64,000 bases of DNA from Cydia pomonella (GCF_033807575.1 NC_084703.1:8308001-8372000); one strand, 5' to 3'. Positions 33,201 to 43,686 are shown, counted from the first letter of the stretch. The notes: generated by a model not told the origin, from the sequence alone. Numbers and translations: made by a program.

Positions 33201-36013
33201 GTTACGAGAACGTTCATGTTTATACATATGAAAGTTGTTTTTTTTTTGTATTTCCTCTTACTGCATTCCATCTAATCTTGTCGAAAAGTCAATTTTTATG
33301 AGGTTAAACCATTCATAACTGAAACAAGAAACGAAAACGGATTGATAGTACAGGCTAAGCCTTCCAAAGTAGTTTTGTTTACAAAGTATCATATATATGA
33401 TTATCTGAATTTATTTAGACATACGTAATTTTTGCTGAACATCTCTGTATACATACAAATACATCAAGGCAATGACATGCCGTTCTCAGGAATTCACGAG
33501 CCGGCAAAAAGCGTGCCGGCCTCTACCCGGCGAGTATCAATCAAACTAAGAAATGGGACATACAGAAAAAGAGCTTGGCAGTTCGCGTTAGACGGAGGTT
33601 AAGGCGAATTACTACTGCGACTTCAATATTTTTCATATTTTTGACCGCCTCATGACTTTAGGTTCATATTTCGTGATCGGCTCAGTGGGTCTACACATTT
33701 CGTCTCTGTAGCTTATACACACTGCAGTGGGCTGTTCCGCTTTTCATTGTAATTTATCTTTTTACTCTTGACAAAACGGAAACAGTGAAACTCATAAGAC
33801 GCGTGGGGTGAGATATTGTTTGTGAGGCAGATTTAAAAATGCACATATGTAGTTGCGGTCTTCTGAAAAGGGTATAGGGGCCATATATGTTTACTTTTCA
33901 ATCGACAATTACAGAAATACACAGAAACTCTAATTATCGTTTATTTTTAAATTTCGTCATACACTATATAGATATCGATTGACGTTTACTATAAACGATC
34001 TCACTTATCAAGACCCACAAAAATGACTCTAAGTTAATTTACATTTAAAATAAGAGTTAAATTTTAAACTTCATAAAATTGTGACGTGTCCTTGTTAATT
34101 AGGTATATGGACTATGATATGACATGCATATCACATAATATATCTATAACAATTTGTAAAGCGTGAGATTTTAGGCGAGCAAATACTCGTACTAACAGTT
34201 TAAATGTATGTGACGTACTTAGCCTTAACACGTGTCATGCAAGTCAGTCTCTAAGACGAAATAAATTAAAATGATCACAGAACATGTTCATATTTATATT
34301 TACCCATTTTTTGTATACCTAACCTGAATCAGGTTTTAAGAACAAATTAATTTGCGTCGTATATTGGTTTTTTCGTTTTCGACATATTTAATGTTAAATC
34401 TGATCATAATGATTCTTGAAGTTTTGTTATTTTTTGATAAAGAGTACATACGAGCATTTTCTAGATGGTGTGCTGTGAGAACTTTTCGGAATATTTGGGA
34501 AGTACTTCAGTTTAGTTCATGAATAATAAGGGTTATCGTACCTGGATAGTGGGTCCACCAGAAGCGCGACCATGAGCACGGCGACCACGACGCATGCCAG
34601 GTAGATGGCGCTGATCTCGTAGATCTCGCTGTCGGGCGGCCGATGCAGGTTCTGGTTCTCGTGCTGGCCGCCGCCGATCATGCAGAAGTTGGCTCCGCAA
34701 GTCAGCAGGGTCTTGGTGTTGTTTTCAGTGGTGCCGTTAGAGCTGTGCACGCCCGATGAGAACACTGCAATGTAGGAATAGTTGTAATGTCCGCAGCCCT
34801 ATTTTACTCGTGTGATGTATTTAAAAAAATCTGTTCGACTGTGAAATGGCCAGAAAAAAAGTAAGTACCCATAATATGCAGAAATTGCACAATTTGCAAC
34901 TTGGGAGACATATTATGTGGCTAGCTTAGGGTAGCAAGTCAAAAAAGACCTGGCTATGTTTGGTTTAAGTGGACGCGCGTCAAGGAATTGGAAGTGTTCT
35001 ACAATATTTCGGTGGGTACTTAGTTGACGTAATACATTATTTCACATAAGTTTTCTTTGGATCTGAGTTGGTGTTTTTGACTGGGTCTTCATCAACAGGT
35101 CAAGTTCGTTTCATCGAAATAGTAAAGAACGATACATTGAAATTGGTTGTAAGAGTGGATTCTGTTCCAGGTGTCGTAAAGAAATGTCACAAACATAAAC
35201 GATAACTTAAAAATCCATTGCAAATACAATCAGAAGCAGCATATATTAAGATTATTTTCCTTTTAATCGTTAAATACGCTAACCTGTATGCCACTTGGTT
35301 ATTGTAAGATCATGTTTAACTAGGTATTACAGATAATGAAACTTACCCAAACTTGAGATCAAATTTCCCCAAAGCTCAGCCGTTTGCCAAGCGAGGAAGA
35401 AGAAGCCGAAGAATCGCACGATGATGCCATCGACAGCTTGATCCGTCAGCTTCGCGTAGACGCTACCAGCCTGCGTCAGGTACGTGGCCTTCGACGTCCA
35501 CATGGGTGCCGCTCCCATCCCCACCACTACTCCGGCCGGCACCAGCGTGTAGAAAGCCGGGTAGAATTGCGCCGCGATGTACGGCGCGTAGCACATCATG
35601 GACAAACACAGGGTCCATTTCACAGTTAGCCTCTTGATTAGGAAGGTGGGAACAAATATACAGGATACGACGAGCGCCGCATAAATGGAACTTAGCGATA
35701 CCGTGCCCAGCCCGTCCTTGGCGTTGATAGACGACTGTAGATTAGCCGTCCCTTGGAAAGCGGTGAATTGCACCATGAAGGCGGCGCTCACTGCCGCTAC
35801 GTTCTTCAGTATTCTCCATTTCTCGTTTCTTGATAGTTTAACTTTTCCTGATGGGTAGTTTTCATCTTCTATGGGTAGTGGTGGGGGTTTGACGATGTCG
35901 TCGTTGTCCTTGTCGTGCTGGTAGCCGTCGTTCTTGAAGCCGGTCTTGAGCGTGTACACCGAGTCCTTGTCGGGGCGGTCATCTTCACGTCCCCCTCCGT
36001 GTGTGGCCGTCAT
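18163..36013 (-). CDS. UNC-93-like multi-pass transporter, whole gene (six coding exons, 547 aa)
   Basis: This is a major-facilitator-type membrane protein of the UNC-93 family, most like the insect UNC93-like protein (Drosophila CG4928). In the family, UNC-93 regulates K+ channels and UNC93B1 traffics receptors; the insect protein's substrate is not clear. Exons: 35347-36013, 34542-34764, 32865-33030, 29033-29300, 18697-18893, 18163-18285. They total 1644 nt, all junctions are GT-AG, and phases 1, 2, 0, 1, 0 all match. A polar cytosolic N-terminus (about 68 aa) precedes roughly 11-12 membrane segments, with a glycosylatable loop after the fifth and an acidic C-terminal tail. Total length matches the fly protein's range. 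The coding exons are clearly GC-richer than their introns. No stop, shift or missing segment was seen. Confidence 0.93.
18286..18696 (-). other. Intron 5 (411 bp)
   Basis: GT-AG, AT-rich, phase 0. No embedded element was recognised. Confidence 0.85.
18697..18893 (-). CDS. UNC-93-like, exon 5 (last membrane segments)
   Basis: Codes for residues 442 (split) to 507. The acceptor TTTCCAG and donor AAG|GTAAAA are canonical. LYGVLFRRNKEAAFSNFRLW is a conserved family motif region with a basic loop (RRNKE). It is followed by two hydrophobic segments (AGFVVAYAYS.. and YVMMVVLLIGFCGYIIVEIL). Confidence 0.92.
19513..19625. mobile_element. Near-perfect hairpin element, 26-bp arms
   Basis: The arms 19513-19538 and 19600-19625 are exact inverted repeats starting aaggtccgaccacaccgctg. 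The loop contains gacgcg words on both sides. It is a short foldback MITE in intron 4. Confidence 0.85.
19833..19942. mobile_element. Near-perfect hairpin element, 34-bp arms
   Basis: The left arm agggcctaccgcgaaccacg.. (19833-19866) is an exact inverted repeat of the right arm ending at 19942. Complementarity continues with mismatches toward the centre (ctctgtcgcactta against the reverse complement of taagtgtgacaggg), so the unit is almost one long palindrome. It is unrelated in sequence to the hairpin 200 bp away. Confidence 0.88.
22191..22229. repeat. Hairpin, 13-bp perfect stem
   Basis: gcggcacaagcat pairs with atgcttgtgccgc around a 13-nt AT-rich loop. Probably the core of a degenerate hairpin element within intron 4. 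Confidence 0.55.
22566..22612. repeat. Hairpin, 14-bp perfect stem
   Basis: gctgggtgattttg pairs with caaaatcacccagc. The motif resembles a dispersed lepidopteran repeat end, so a MITE remnant is likeliest. Confidence 0.55.
23145..23503 (+). repeat. LINE 3'-end / SINE-like repeat, copy 1
   Basis: It starts at ggacccgggtacgtcc and ends in gccaccgacgtagtataaaa plus A's. A 7-bp direct repeat acctcac lies just left of the start and right after the tail, consistent with target-primed insertion. The other copies are at 31577-31936 and 57680-58009. A 60-codon frame (..GMGIVNVISL.. to ..NNTRPYS stop) stays open. The tail is like lepidopteran RTE/CR1-type LINE ends; it may be a SINE sharing a LINE tail. 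Confidence 0.75.
25500..25655 (+). repeat. GC-rich repeat family E, forward copy
   Basis: aaggtgacagtccatttcc, then gcagctgcactac and gacattactgcagcggcc. This is the reverse complement of the block at 28430-28730, so the two form an inverted pair 2.8 kb apart inside intron 4. Confidence 0.7.
26061..26076. promoter_or_regulatory. 16-bp perfect palindrome with a CACGTG E-box
   Basis: tgcatcacgtgatgca is self-complementary and carries TCACGTGA, the binding word of Mitf/TFEB-type and CLOCK-type bHLH factors. It lies within intron 4. About one 16-bp palindrome is expected by chance in a window this size, so function is uncertain. Confidence 0.25.
27975..28160 (-). repeat. LINE 3' UTR relic with (TAG)n microsatellite
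   Basis: A gtagtagtagtag run (27979-27994) is followed by aaactttttattgtacaaaa, cacaaaacagg and acaaaggcgaact. On the minus strand this is a typical LINE 3' UTR ending in AATAAA-type sequence and a short tandem repeat. Confidence 0.55.
28430..28730 (-). repeat. Family E, about 2.2 tandem units of ~130 bp, inverted relative to 25.5 kb
   Basis: The gcagctgcggtc landmark recurs at about 28434, 28569 and 28697, giving spacings of 135 and 128 bp. Between them the words acgtgcagtcggt, tttactatggaa, gacaataacac and aggccgctgcagtaatgtcgg repeat. The unit ends in aaatggactgtcaccttt, complementary to 25500 onward. Confidence 0.75.
29033..29300 (-). CDS. UNC-93-like, exon 4
   Basis: Codes for residues 353-441 plus the first base of 442. 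Acceptor TTTTTCACAG and donor GTGAGT. It carries three hydrophobic segments (around IGYVMICFGVVNAICSLVFG, FPILVMGAALHLGLIVWLLI, TFFVISGLWGVGDAVWQTQV). The last, with GLWGxGDAxWQTQ, is a hallmark of the family. Confidence 0.94.
30117..30300 (-). pseudogene. Non-LTR retrotransposon C-terminal relic, internally deleted
   Basis: On the minus strand ..ENLVKGEKDKSSKYLALAYEITA then jumps to a 3' UTR with poly-pyrimidine tail. The same peptide head occurs, followed by a longer C-terminus, at 56580-56885. The relic therefore lost most of its terminal domain by deletion. Confidence 0.6.
31577..31936 (+). repeat. LINE 3'-end / SINE-like repeat, copy 2
   Basis: Nearly identical to copy 1 at 23145, with the same start word and the same A-rich end. 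The same small frame is open through ..PNNTRPYS stop. A G-run variant lies in the middle (31806-31815). Both copies sit in introns of the transporter gene, on the strand opposite to the gene. Confidence 0.75.
32041..32591 (-). repeat. Interspersed repeat family A, copy 2
   Basis: On plus it begins tttagggttccgtagccaaa and ends cgcacttggccgc. It includes the tctgtctgtccgattctgtc stretch, a C run (32407-32422) and ggaacccttcatgggcgag. It is in the opposite orientation to 12207-12906 and somewhat diverged from it. Confidence 0.7.
32594..32697 (+). mobile_element. Hairpin MITE, family B, copy 2
   Basis: tattacttgtcactatg at the left pairs with catagtgacaaataata at the right. The same right flank gccgaccatcttagccctac is present as in the 13.1-kb copy. 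Confidence 0.75.
32865..33030 (-). CDS. UNC-93-like, exon 3
   Basis: Codes for the rest of residue 297 through 352. Acceptor TTCTCCAG, donor CAG|GTAAGG. It contains the central cytosolic loop (YGEKQRKADPAKELSGIQLL), then a membrane segment with LLIPITLWIGMEQAFIGADY, a conserved family signature around residue 340. Confidence 0.94.
33031..34541 (-). other. Intron 2 (1.5 kb)
   Basis: Phase 2, AT-rich. Apart from a small GC hairpin near 33498-33522 (gccggcaaaaagcgtgccggc), no repeat or exon was recognised. Confidence 0.8.
34542..34764 (-). CDS. UNC-93-like, exon 2
   Basis: Codes for residues 223-297 (both end codons split). Acceptor CATTGCAG, donor AG|GTACGA. It makes the extracellular or lumenal loop with two N-glycosylation sequons (NGT at 232, NNT at 237) and two nearby Cys (LLTCGANFC) that could pair. 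Membrane segment six follows (IYLACVVVAVLMVALLVDP). Confidence 0.94.
34765..35346 (-). other. Intron 1 (582 bp)
   Basis: Phase 1, GT-AG (GTAAGT donor). AT-rich, no element recognised. Confidence 0.85.
35347..36013 (-). CDS. UNC-93-like, exon 1 (start codon, first five membrane segments)
   Basis: Residues 1-222. The start is the first ATG after a TTTGTTTACAG acceptor, 21 nt into this exon. The N-terminus (1-68) is charged and cytosolic, with a PPPLP stretch at 43-47. Membrane segments are at about 70-90, 105-127, 131-150, 152-172 and 198-222. FTAFQGTANLQSSINAKDGL (83-102) and the GMGAAPMWTSKATYLT region (165-180) are family hallmarks. The antisense frame at 35384-35629 is a shadow. Confidence 0.95.
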
Positions 36014-36034
36014 ACCGGGTTATCGCTTGCAGCC
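36014..36034 (-). other. 5' UTR part of the first coding exon
   Basis: Between the acceptor AG (36035-36036, minus strand TTTACAG) and the ATG at 36013 lie 21 nt. The presence of an acceptor implies at least one upstream non-coding exon. Confidence 0.6.
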
Positions 36035-36316
36035 CTGTAAACAAAACGATCCCTACTCGTTAATGTTTGCAATTTTATTTAAAGGATGACACGAGCAAAA
36101 CAGACTGGGGTTAAACAATTATAATTAAACACGAGACTGGCAGATATGGTATTTATGTCAGCAGCGTGACACTAAATATAGTTATTAACTTATTAACCTA
36201 CATGTTTTGCATAACTTAATTTCACGTTGTCAATTGTCGTTTTCGAGACTGTATTTCGAGACGAGAGTTCTCAGATTACATAGATATTTCATGATGAAAA
36301 TAGGAGTATAAGATAC

Positions 36317-36390
36317 CTGGTTTTTTATTGCGTCAATGTGTATATTTTTGGTTGAGCGATGGCGCGGTGTGCACAATGACCGAGCAGCTG
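36317..36390 (-). promoter_or_regulatory. Candidate non-coding first exon / promoter of the UNC-93-like gene
   Basis: On the minus strand a GC-richer patch with an initiator-like GGTCATTGT (near 36378) leads to a donor-like CCAG|GTATCT at 36317. Splicing to 36034 would remove about 280 bp. There is no TATA box at the right place. Distal alternative promoters in the 36-64 kb region remain possible. Confidence 0.3.
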
Positions 36391-36399
36391 AGCACACTC

Positions 36400-37229
36400 T
36401 CATAGTGTTACGAATTAGGTACAGGTACTTTGTTTCATCATGACATAATCAACACGGTCGAAATATAATAATATCATAGCTGCTTTGACACCCTAAATTT
36501 TTTTTTTTTAAACCCTTTATTACTACGCGTGTTTAAGTATGTGTATGACAAAATGATTTAAGTATTGAATATTTCAACTAAAAAAACTTGAGCAATCATC
36601 TTACAGCTTGCAATAGAAATTCGCTTAGAAATGAAATAATATTCCGAGAAGAAATATAGGCAAACTCGACATTAGCAGCCCGCATAATTTTACATCGGTA
36701 GAGGCCAGTGGTGCAAAATCTTTCTGTCGAGTACAAAATTCTTTTTTTTTAATCCGCGCTTAGTTGCAGAGCGTTCTTTTGACAGTTGGAACTAAATACT
36801 ATTGCTGTTTAATTAATCAAACCGGCAATCGCGCACTGTCTCTTGAATAGTTGGTTACGCAGTATACGGAATCAGCCCGTGGACGGATTTGGCAGCAGTG
36901 ACTTTAATTTGAAGCATACACCATACAGAAATATGTACTTAATTTTATATTCTATTCAGAGCTGCTTGTTATTTTTTTGACTCAGAAAATAAAATAAAAG
37001 TAAGGTAACAGGATAGACAGGTGTTCGACGTCTACACTTGATATACACATCACTGGTTAAAGTTTACAAACAGAAACCGATACCCTGGTCAGACCGATTG
37101 TAAGCATTAACTGAAATGGATCTTAAAATTTAATAAAATTCTGCTAATATGCGTTACATGCATTTTTAAATCACTATGTAATATAGGTATGAAATAACTA
37201 TAATAATAAAAATAAAAAAAACCCTACGC
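36400..37229. other. Gene-free upstream spacer
   Basis: AT-rich and immediately upstream of the transporter gene. No ORF and no recognised repeat. Confidence 0.35.
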
Positions 37230-37383
37230 TAGAGCCACCACGATAAGCCTGCAACAATTTTTTAGCACATGCAGTGCAAGTGTTATTTATACTTCGTAAT
37301 TTCATAGAAGTTTGACCTTTAAAATAACACTGGCACTGCATGTGCTACCAAAATTGTCGCAGACTTATCTTGGTCTAACTCTA
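37230..37383. mobile_element. Hairpin MITE, 'GTTAGACCAAG' family, full copy
   Basis: The left arm (agcctgcaacaatttttt, agcacatgcagtgcaagtg) pairs with the right arm (cactgcatgtgct, aaaattgtcgcagact) for more than 50 bp with few mismatches. The right end is cttggtctaactcta. The element folds as one long hairpin. Confidence 0.85.
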
Positions 37384-39596
37384 TATCTATATAGATACGC
37401 ATATGCATATGCCAACCTACATAATAATAACCACCGCAAGAAAACAATCGGGTAAATCCAACTGTCAGTTTTTGCGATTTTGACATTAGGAACAGGTAAC
37501 ACGGTAGATATTTCCTAAGAGGGTCGAATGGATTTATCCGTGTTTGAAGTTAAGCGACTCACATTGGCGTCCAACATATCCCATCAAAAACATTTTCATG
37601 TAAAATGTGGCCAAGACGAAACCATAAGGCTCGCACTGTCATAATGTTATCAGATCTCTAATAGTAGAGCCAAGCTTCTAACTCTACAAGCCCTAACTTC
37701 ACAAACTCTACACCTTAGTCAAAGTATATAATTTGGCCTTTTCGCTACCGTGTCATGGGGTAAGGTGAAAAAATTATTCACTTTCATTGTTTTTTATTAT
37801 ACAATACGTCTTGTACGACATACTTGTTGAGACGAAATCAAGGTTTTTCTAGATATGAATAAAAACCAAAGTATGAGAGCTATGCAATTGAAATTTGTTA
37901 TGCTTAATAAATCTACTATTGACATTATATCCTGAGAATTTCGTTTATCTGGTATAATCCAAACCCTAGTTATGAGGGTTAAAAAAATGACGAAGCACTT
38001 CGAGAAAAGGTAGGTAGGTTGCGCTTCGCTTTGCTCGTCTTGGCCAGATAACACCCCTCTTTTTGCGAGCTTCCAAAGTTTGTTCGCAATTTGTTATCTC
38101 TTCTAGCTTTTATAAAAATTAAAAATCTAAAAGTCAAACCCCCCTCCGTTTGACTTTAGTTACATTACATAAAAATGTGTTTTAAATATTTTTCACAATG
38201 ACAATAGCCAAAAGAGAACAATAGAGATTACATTTATATGGGCAAGCGGTCGTCCACTTTCCTATTAAGTAAAAAAAACATTAGAAAATAAATAGATTAA
38301 CCGTAATTGACACGTGTCAATAAAACGAGTCTTCAAAGAAGACCTTCGTACCACTGACGACAATTCACGCTATAATATTAACAGTGTTTAAATAAGACCG
38401 GCATATTTCTGCCAACCATATCACAACATATCATGCATTGTTTGTCATATACTCGTACATTTCCATATTTTATGAAGCATGCACGCTACGCGTTTGTCAG
38501 ATGACTCACAATAGGTGGAAAAAAAATATTTTTATTTATATTTGCCCTTTATTTTATTATCCGCTACGAATATGCTACCCGCTATTCATCATTCAGTCAT
38601 CATCATCAGCCGATACATTTGCCGTCCCCCTATACTATTATTACTTTTTTGTTCAGTTGTAGTATTGACTAATAAAATATTCCAAGTTCCATAATGTATC
38701 TATTTACTAAAATAATGTTTGTGGGGACATATAAGGCAAATAATAATACAATTCGCATTTGCGTTCAGTCGCATCAATCGCATTCAGTCGCAATGTAAAT
38801 TAATTTAGATACTAGCATACATATTTTTTCCCTTAAAATATAAAATAATTGAAGCGATAACACAATGCCACGTTGCTTCGAAATAAAACAAAAGAGAATC
38901 AAACTCGCAACTCTGGGATCACTAGCCGAAACAGTGAGTTTTCCACTTTTAATCCACTTTCACTTTTTTCCTTTATTTCTTAATCATCGTGATATCGTTT
39001 GCAGATGTTCCTGACTAATAAAAAAACTAACAATGCCACATTATTTTTAATTCATACTTACCTATAGACCAATAATTATAGCAGAGACAGCTCGTCACTC
39101 GCGTCAACATAAGACAAGCGTTCGACACATTTGCGGAATAAAAATGTATCTAGCAGACTAATTACAAGGGTAATGTTTTTACGATCCGTCTGCTATTCTT
39201 ATGAAACTGACAAGACAAATGAAGATCAGTTTAAAACGTAGTGCTCTATTTAAGACGTAGTGGTTATAATTATATTCTCTTAACTCAAGTTTCACTTTGC
39301 CCTCGTCAAATGTGAACATATTCCTATTCCTATCAGAGTTGAAAACTTTGTGTGCATAGGTAGTAGTGTATAAGGTAGATACTTGACAGTGACAAAATAA
39401 AAGCAATCGAAGCAATAGTATTTAGTAATATGTACAGGTTTATTCCGAAATAGTACGTGATGACTGTCGTGACGTGCTTGAAACCTTCAATGGTATTATT
39501 AGGAACTTATTCGTATTTAAAAACCTGAAAATGTTGGAATATTACGAGCGACCGACAAATATTAAGAGCACATAACAGGAATAAAAAAAGTATTTT
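37384..39596. other. Gene-free spacer
   Basis: AT-rich, with a fragment of the 'cgtttgtatgga' diffuse repeat around 38200-38270. No coding signal. Confidence 0.35.
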
Positions 39597-39798
39597 TGGA
39601 GCATTCCATGAAATTTTAGACCGTTTTCTTGTATATACGCGAATTTTCTGAAGATAGTACTTATATGCAGGTATAGGAGTTATTTTTTTTTGTCACCATT
39701 GATGTAGAAAATGCCCCCTAAAATAATCAAATTGAAAAAATGTATCTAATATACGGAATAAAATACGTTTGTACAGGACAGCTCATGGAATGCCCCTT
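39597..39798. mobile_element. MITE-like element (GGGGCATTCCATGA ends)
   Basis: ggagcattccatgaa at the left is the inverted repeat of tcatggaatgcccctt at the right. Inside near the right end is gtttgtacaggacagctcat. No ORF. About 200 bp. Confidence 0.65.
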
Positions 39799-40429
39799 AT
39801 ATATGTAATTTGCGCCTTAGGTTTCGTTTGAGAAGAAACGAAATAATGTATTGTAATTGGGTAGAAAATACATATACATATACATTACTTACTAATGGCA
39901 AACACAGGCGATACATTATAATCACTACATTATTGTTTCCTGACAAAAAAATCTACCTCTATAACAAAATTAAATATGTAATGTATTTACTACATTTAAT
40001 ATGTCAACACTCCGCACAAAAACTGAATACATTAATTCACTTCCTTCTAACAAGATAATTTTGGGTTAGAAACTTAATCTTAAGACAAGGGATAAGAGTT
40101 CATAATAGTTTGTGTTTTGAGTTCAGTTCACTCATGGTGGTGACGAAATGCGCGCTTGTATGCTGATCGGGTAGCACCCAAATAGGCGGTGATGGCGGCA
40201 CAGCTGTACCATTGTGAAATTAATGTACCAAACAATTGTTTTGGTACACCTTATTCTTATACCTGTTTTATGGCCTATATTATTGCTACTTAAATTTATG
40301 GGCTAAATATATATCTGTTCGGATGCTAAATTAGTATCTATAGGGAAATCATAAGCGATGCAGTGGATATAACAAATGGAAGTGGATATATCTTTAAACA
40401 TTCCTAATGTCAGTGATATATTGAAACAA

Positions 40430-40706
40430 TAAATAATAAATATTAAATAAATAAATATTATAGGACATTATTACACAAATTGACTAAGTCCCACAGTAAG
40501 CTCAATAAGGCTTGTGTTGAGGGTACTTAGACAATGATATATATAATATATAAATATTTATAAATACTTAAATACATAGAAAACACCCATGACTCAGGAA
40601 CAAATATCCATGCTCATCACACGAATAAATGCCCTTACCAGGATTTGAACCTGGGACCATCAGCTTCGTAGGCAGGGTCACTACCCACTAGGCCAAACCG
40701 GTCGTC
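40430..40706 (-). mobile_element. tRNA-derived SINE, near full length
   Basis: On the minus strand the head (40706 down to about 40612) carries a pol III A box (TGGCCTAGTGGG) and B box (GGTTCAAATCC). The cloverleaf is degenerate, so it is not a functional tRNA. The body has gatgagcatggatatttg, ctgagtcatgggtgttttc and cccncaacacaagcctta-type words, and the 3' tail is an (AAATAAAT)-type simple repeat. It resembles the abundant lepidopteran HaSE-type SINEs. Tail fragments of the same family are at 46712-46810, and a piece of the head lies at about 9048-9070. Confidence 0.85.
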
Positions 40707-42149
40707 AAAGTCAACAATGTTAACTGATTCAGTCAAATTCTTTATGAGATTCATTTTTATCGTGGATAAAGCATAAGCGACTAAGTAGAGAGATTAAGAA
40801 TTCTCTTAATTAAGGAAAATGCTGGACTACCTAAGTAGTCAAGTATTTTTCATTGTTGACATGTAATAATAGAGGCAGACGGTAATATCTAACTGAAAAG
40901 TCTTCCATTTGTATTTGTACTTAGTCGCAAGATCATTAGCAATCGTTTGAACAATATCTCTTAACTGCGAACTAGAATTATCTTAACCCTAATTTTATGC
41001 AATTACTCGGTATCGTGTACCTTTATAACCGGGTTTTAGGCGCAAATAACATAAATAATGCGAACCCATTGTCCTGTCAGACGACAAATCTGCACGGTCA
41101 TGGATGTAACGATTCCATGGAATCATCTGTGACAATAAACACGTGCAAGGTACCTTATGGCCGTCGGCTCTTACACCAAACAAGTAGAGATTCGCATGAA
41201 ATAATCATTCGAAAAGTCATATCTGCCTGATTCTATACAGCCAGTGTTGTATCATAAAATTCTTAATTATCATCCACTTATGAAAATACATAATGCATAT
41301 GCGAACAAAAGGCTCATCGGATAACGGATGTGCCAAATCTACATGTGGTTTGTACAAATCCGGCTCGAAGTACTATTTTTGCGTATGGGATTGGGGTAAA
41401 CATAGCTGCTGCCAAATGGGAAAATTATATGGCCTCTTTTATTCCATGTAAGAGGGAGAGTGATTACTTGTACCAATCACATTTTATGGATGAAGGAGAG
41501 ATGAGGGTGCTCATGGCCTAAAAATTCTTAGGTTATCAAAATGTCTTAAATCCGGGACTGAGAGTTATAATATACATGATTCCTAACTATGTAGAGAAAG
41601 CAGCAGAACTGTTATGCTATCCAAAGTCCCAAAGCTTATATCGACTCCTTTTTAAATTAGAGTTCTTAAGATCGCAGATTGCCATTTTGGCGTACTCCGA
41701 TTGAAACAACGAGCAAGTTTAGAAAAAATAAATCTTGCCACCGTCAGAATTTAGCATGTTCGTTGGGAAATAAGAGACAAAGTGATATTCGTTATCTCGA
41801 CGTTAGAAAATGTGGGCAATGTCATGAGCTGTCATTATAACAAGTCGATTGAATCCCCTGAAGCCTTCCCACGGTATCTGTGGTCGTCACTTCCTGTCAT
41901 CCCCGTCATTGCCGGTGTAACGAACATTTCAAGGCTCGCCAAAATTGGCTCCGCTCCGAACCAAATCCGATATATTACAATTGGCTCTCGCAAATTTTGT
42001 AACCTTCAATGATGACAAACTAGGATGAATGAGCGTTGTTATTTGATTTTAAACTTTTTCTTGTGCGGTCTAAGGTTCCCGGTCTGTGTTTCTTTATTTT
42101 ATATATTTAGACAAAAAAAGCACAAATGGCGGATTTAATGCTTTAAGCT
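40707..42149. other. Gene-free spacer
   Basis: It has slightly higher GC patches around 41040-41180 and 41850-42000, which leave short frames open on one strand. None shows family motifs or paired splice sites. Confidence 0.35.
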
Positions 42150-42362
42150 GGCCATACACACTAGGGTATGCCTGCGCAGTTTTACCTGTACAGTTCAACA
42201 GCACAGGTAGAAAGAAGTGTATGTGGCATTTGACTGTGCAGTTTTCTACGACCACACAGGTGACCTGCCCAAATACATATGAAAACAGATATTTTTTACC
42301 TATGGGCTCTTGAACTGTACAGGTAAAACTGAGCGTGTGTGGCGTTCGCCTGCGCAGGCCTC
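42150..42362. mobile_element. MITE-like element with long imperfect inverted repeats
   Basis: gcagttttacctgtacagttcaa on the left is the inverted repeat of ttgaactgtacaggtaaaac on the right. The outer words (ggccatacacac, tgcctgcgcag) recur inverted but in shuffled order at the right end. No ORF. Confidence 0.7.
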
Positions 42363-42630
42363 AGTTGTCCAGTGATTGCGGAGCTTGCATCTTAGTGTCA
42401 CTAATTACCTAAACATTTGAATTTGTTGATTACGTTAAATAATAAAATTATTTATATTTGAATTAAAATAACTACAGGTTATTTTTGGCTGAATAAGTGA
42501 TTAGTTGATTACATTACCGATAACCTTTTATATTTGGATTAAAATAACAACATAGGTCCTATTATTTTTGTATGAATAAGTAATTAATTACATTGCCTAA
42601 TTTATAGATGTGTTTTTATTCTAACTAAAG

Positions 42631-42853
42631 TCTAGAAAAAAAAATATATGATATATATTACCATCTTCCAAAGTGGTAAAATGTGTCCCCCCCCCCCTGT
42701 AACTTCTAAAATAACAGAATGAAAAATCTAAAAAAAATATATGCAAACTTCCACCGAAAATTGGTTTGAACGAGATCTAGTAAGTAGTTTTTTTAAATAC
42801 GTCATTAATGGTACGGAACCCTTCATGGGCGAGTCCGACTCGCACTTGGCCGC
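42631..42853 (-). repeat. Interspersed repeat family A, copy 3, truncated and rearranged
   Basis: It matches the right half of 32041-32591 (C run, aattggtttgaac, ggaacccttcatgggcgag, cgcacttggccgc). The segment aaatatatgatatatattac appears displaced to the left of the C-run portion, implying an internal rearrangement. Confidence 0.65.
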
Positions 42854-43686
42854 TTTTACAACTCTGCGAGATGCCCAGCATCATTGGCTCAGTCGCATCG
42901 AAGTAATGAGTGTGTACGTTTTTGGTGCCCACATAAGTTAATTTTATACAAGAGTTTCTTCAGTTTTCATGAAAATTATGTGTAGTAATTTGTAATTATT
43001 TTGACTAAAACTGAATACCAACGATATCAGCTACTGATCTATCTTAATTTTACTATAATGGGCAGTTATTTTAATTAAATATGATTTTCAATGCGTTTGT
43101 TCGTACGTATACTCTAAACAAAACGGCATAGTCTATGCTATACAGAGGATGACGACAACTGAACCCTATAATAACTACAATTAACTTTAATCCCGTTCTA
43201 AGCCCGGTGAAGACTGGTTACGATGTAAAAATTGTCCTCGTTGGGCTCATGCTTCATGTGCTGATGTTATAAAGAAAACCAAACATTATTTTGTAAATTA
43301 TGTCTTAAGAATTTTAGTATGCCATTATGTCGATGCTTAGTGTGTCATTTTATCCTTACTATATAGACAAAATGTTTTTTATTTTAATTTTAGTATAATT
43401 TGCTGAATATATCTTTTAATACTGTTCCTGGGTGTTCAATTAAAAGGTAGTGTTAATGTTAGTAAATGAACCAACGATCAGTATTAATAAATGAAACTAA
43501 TTATAATTACTTTAAATAACGAGATATGGTTAAAAATAAAACATTCTGTAATTATGTCTGTACTTCACCTACTTCATGGACACTTGGCAGGCCACAATTT
43601 TAAGGTACTTAAAATTAGGTCATGGGTAGGTAACATTTCAAAGTCAGAAAAATAAGGTTAATCTATGTTTTTACTATAGATTTCCA

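Noticed and set aside
35384..35629. Frame on plus inside exon 1 of the transporter
   Set aside because: Antisense shadow of a well-supported exon.
40612..40706. Possible tRNA gene (minus strand)
   Set aside because: It is continuous with a SINE body and simple-repeat tail, and the cloverleaf is degenerate.
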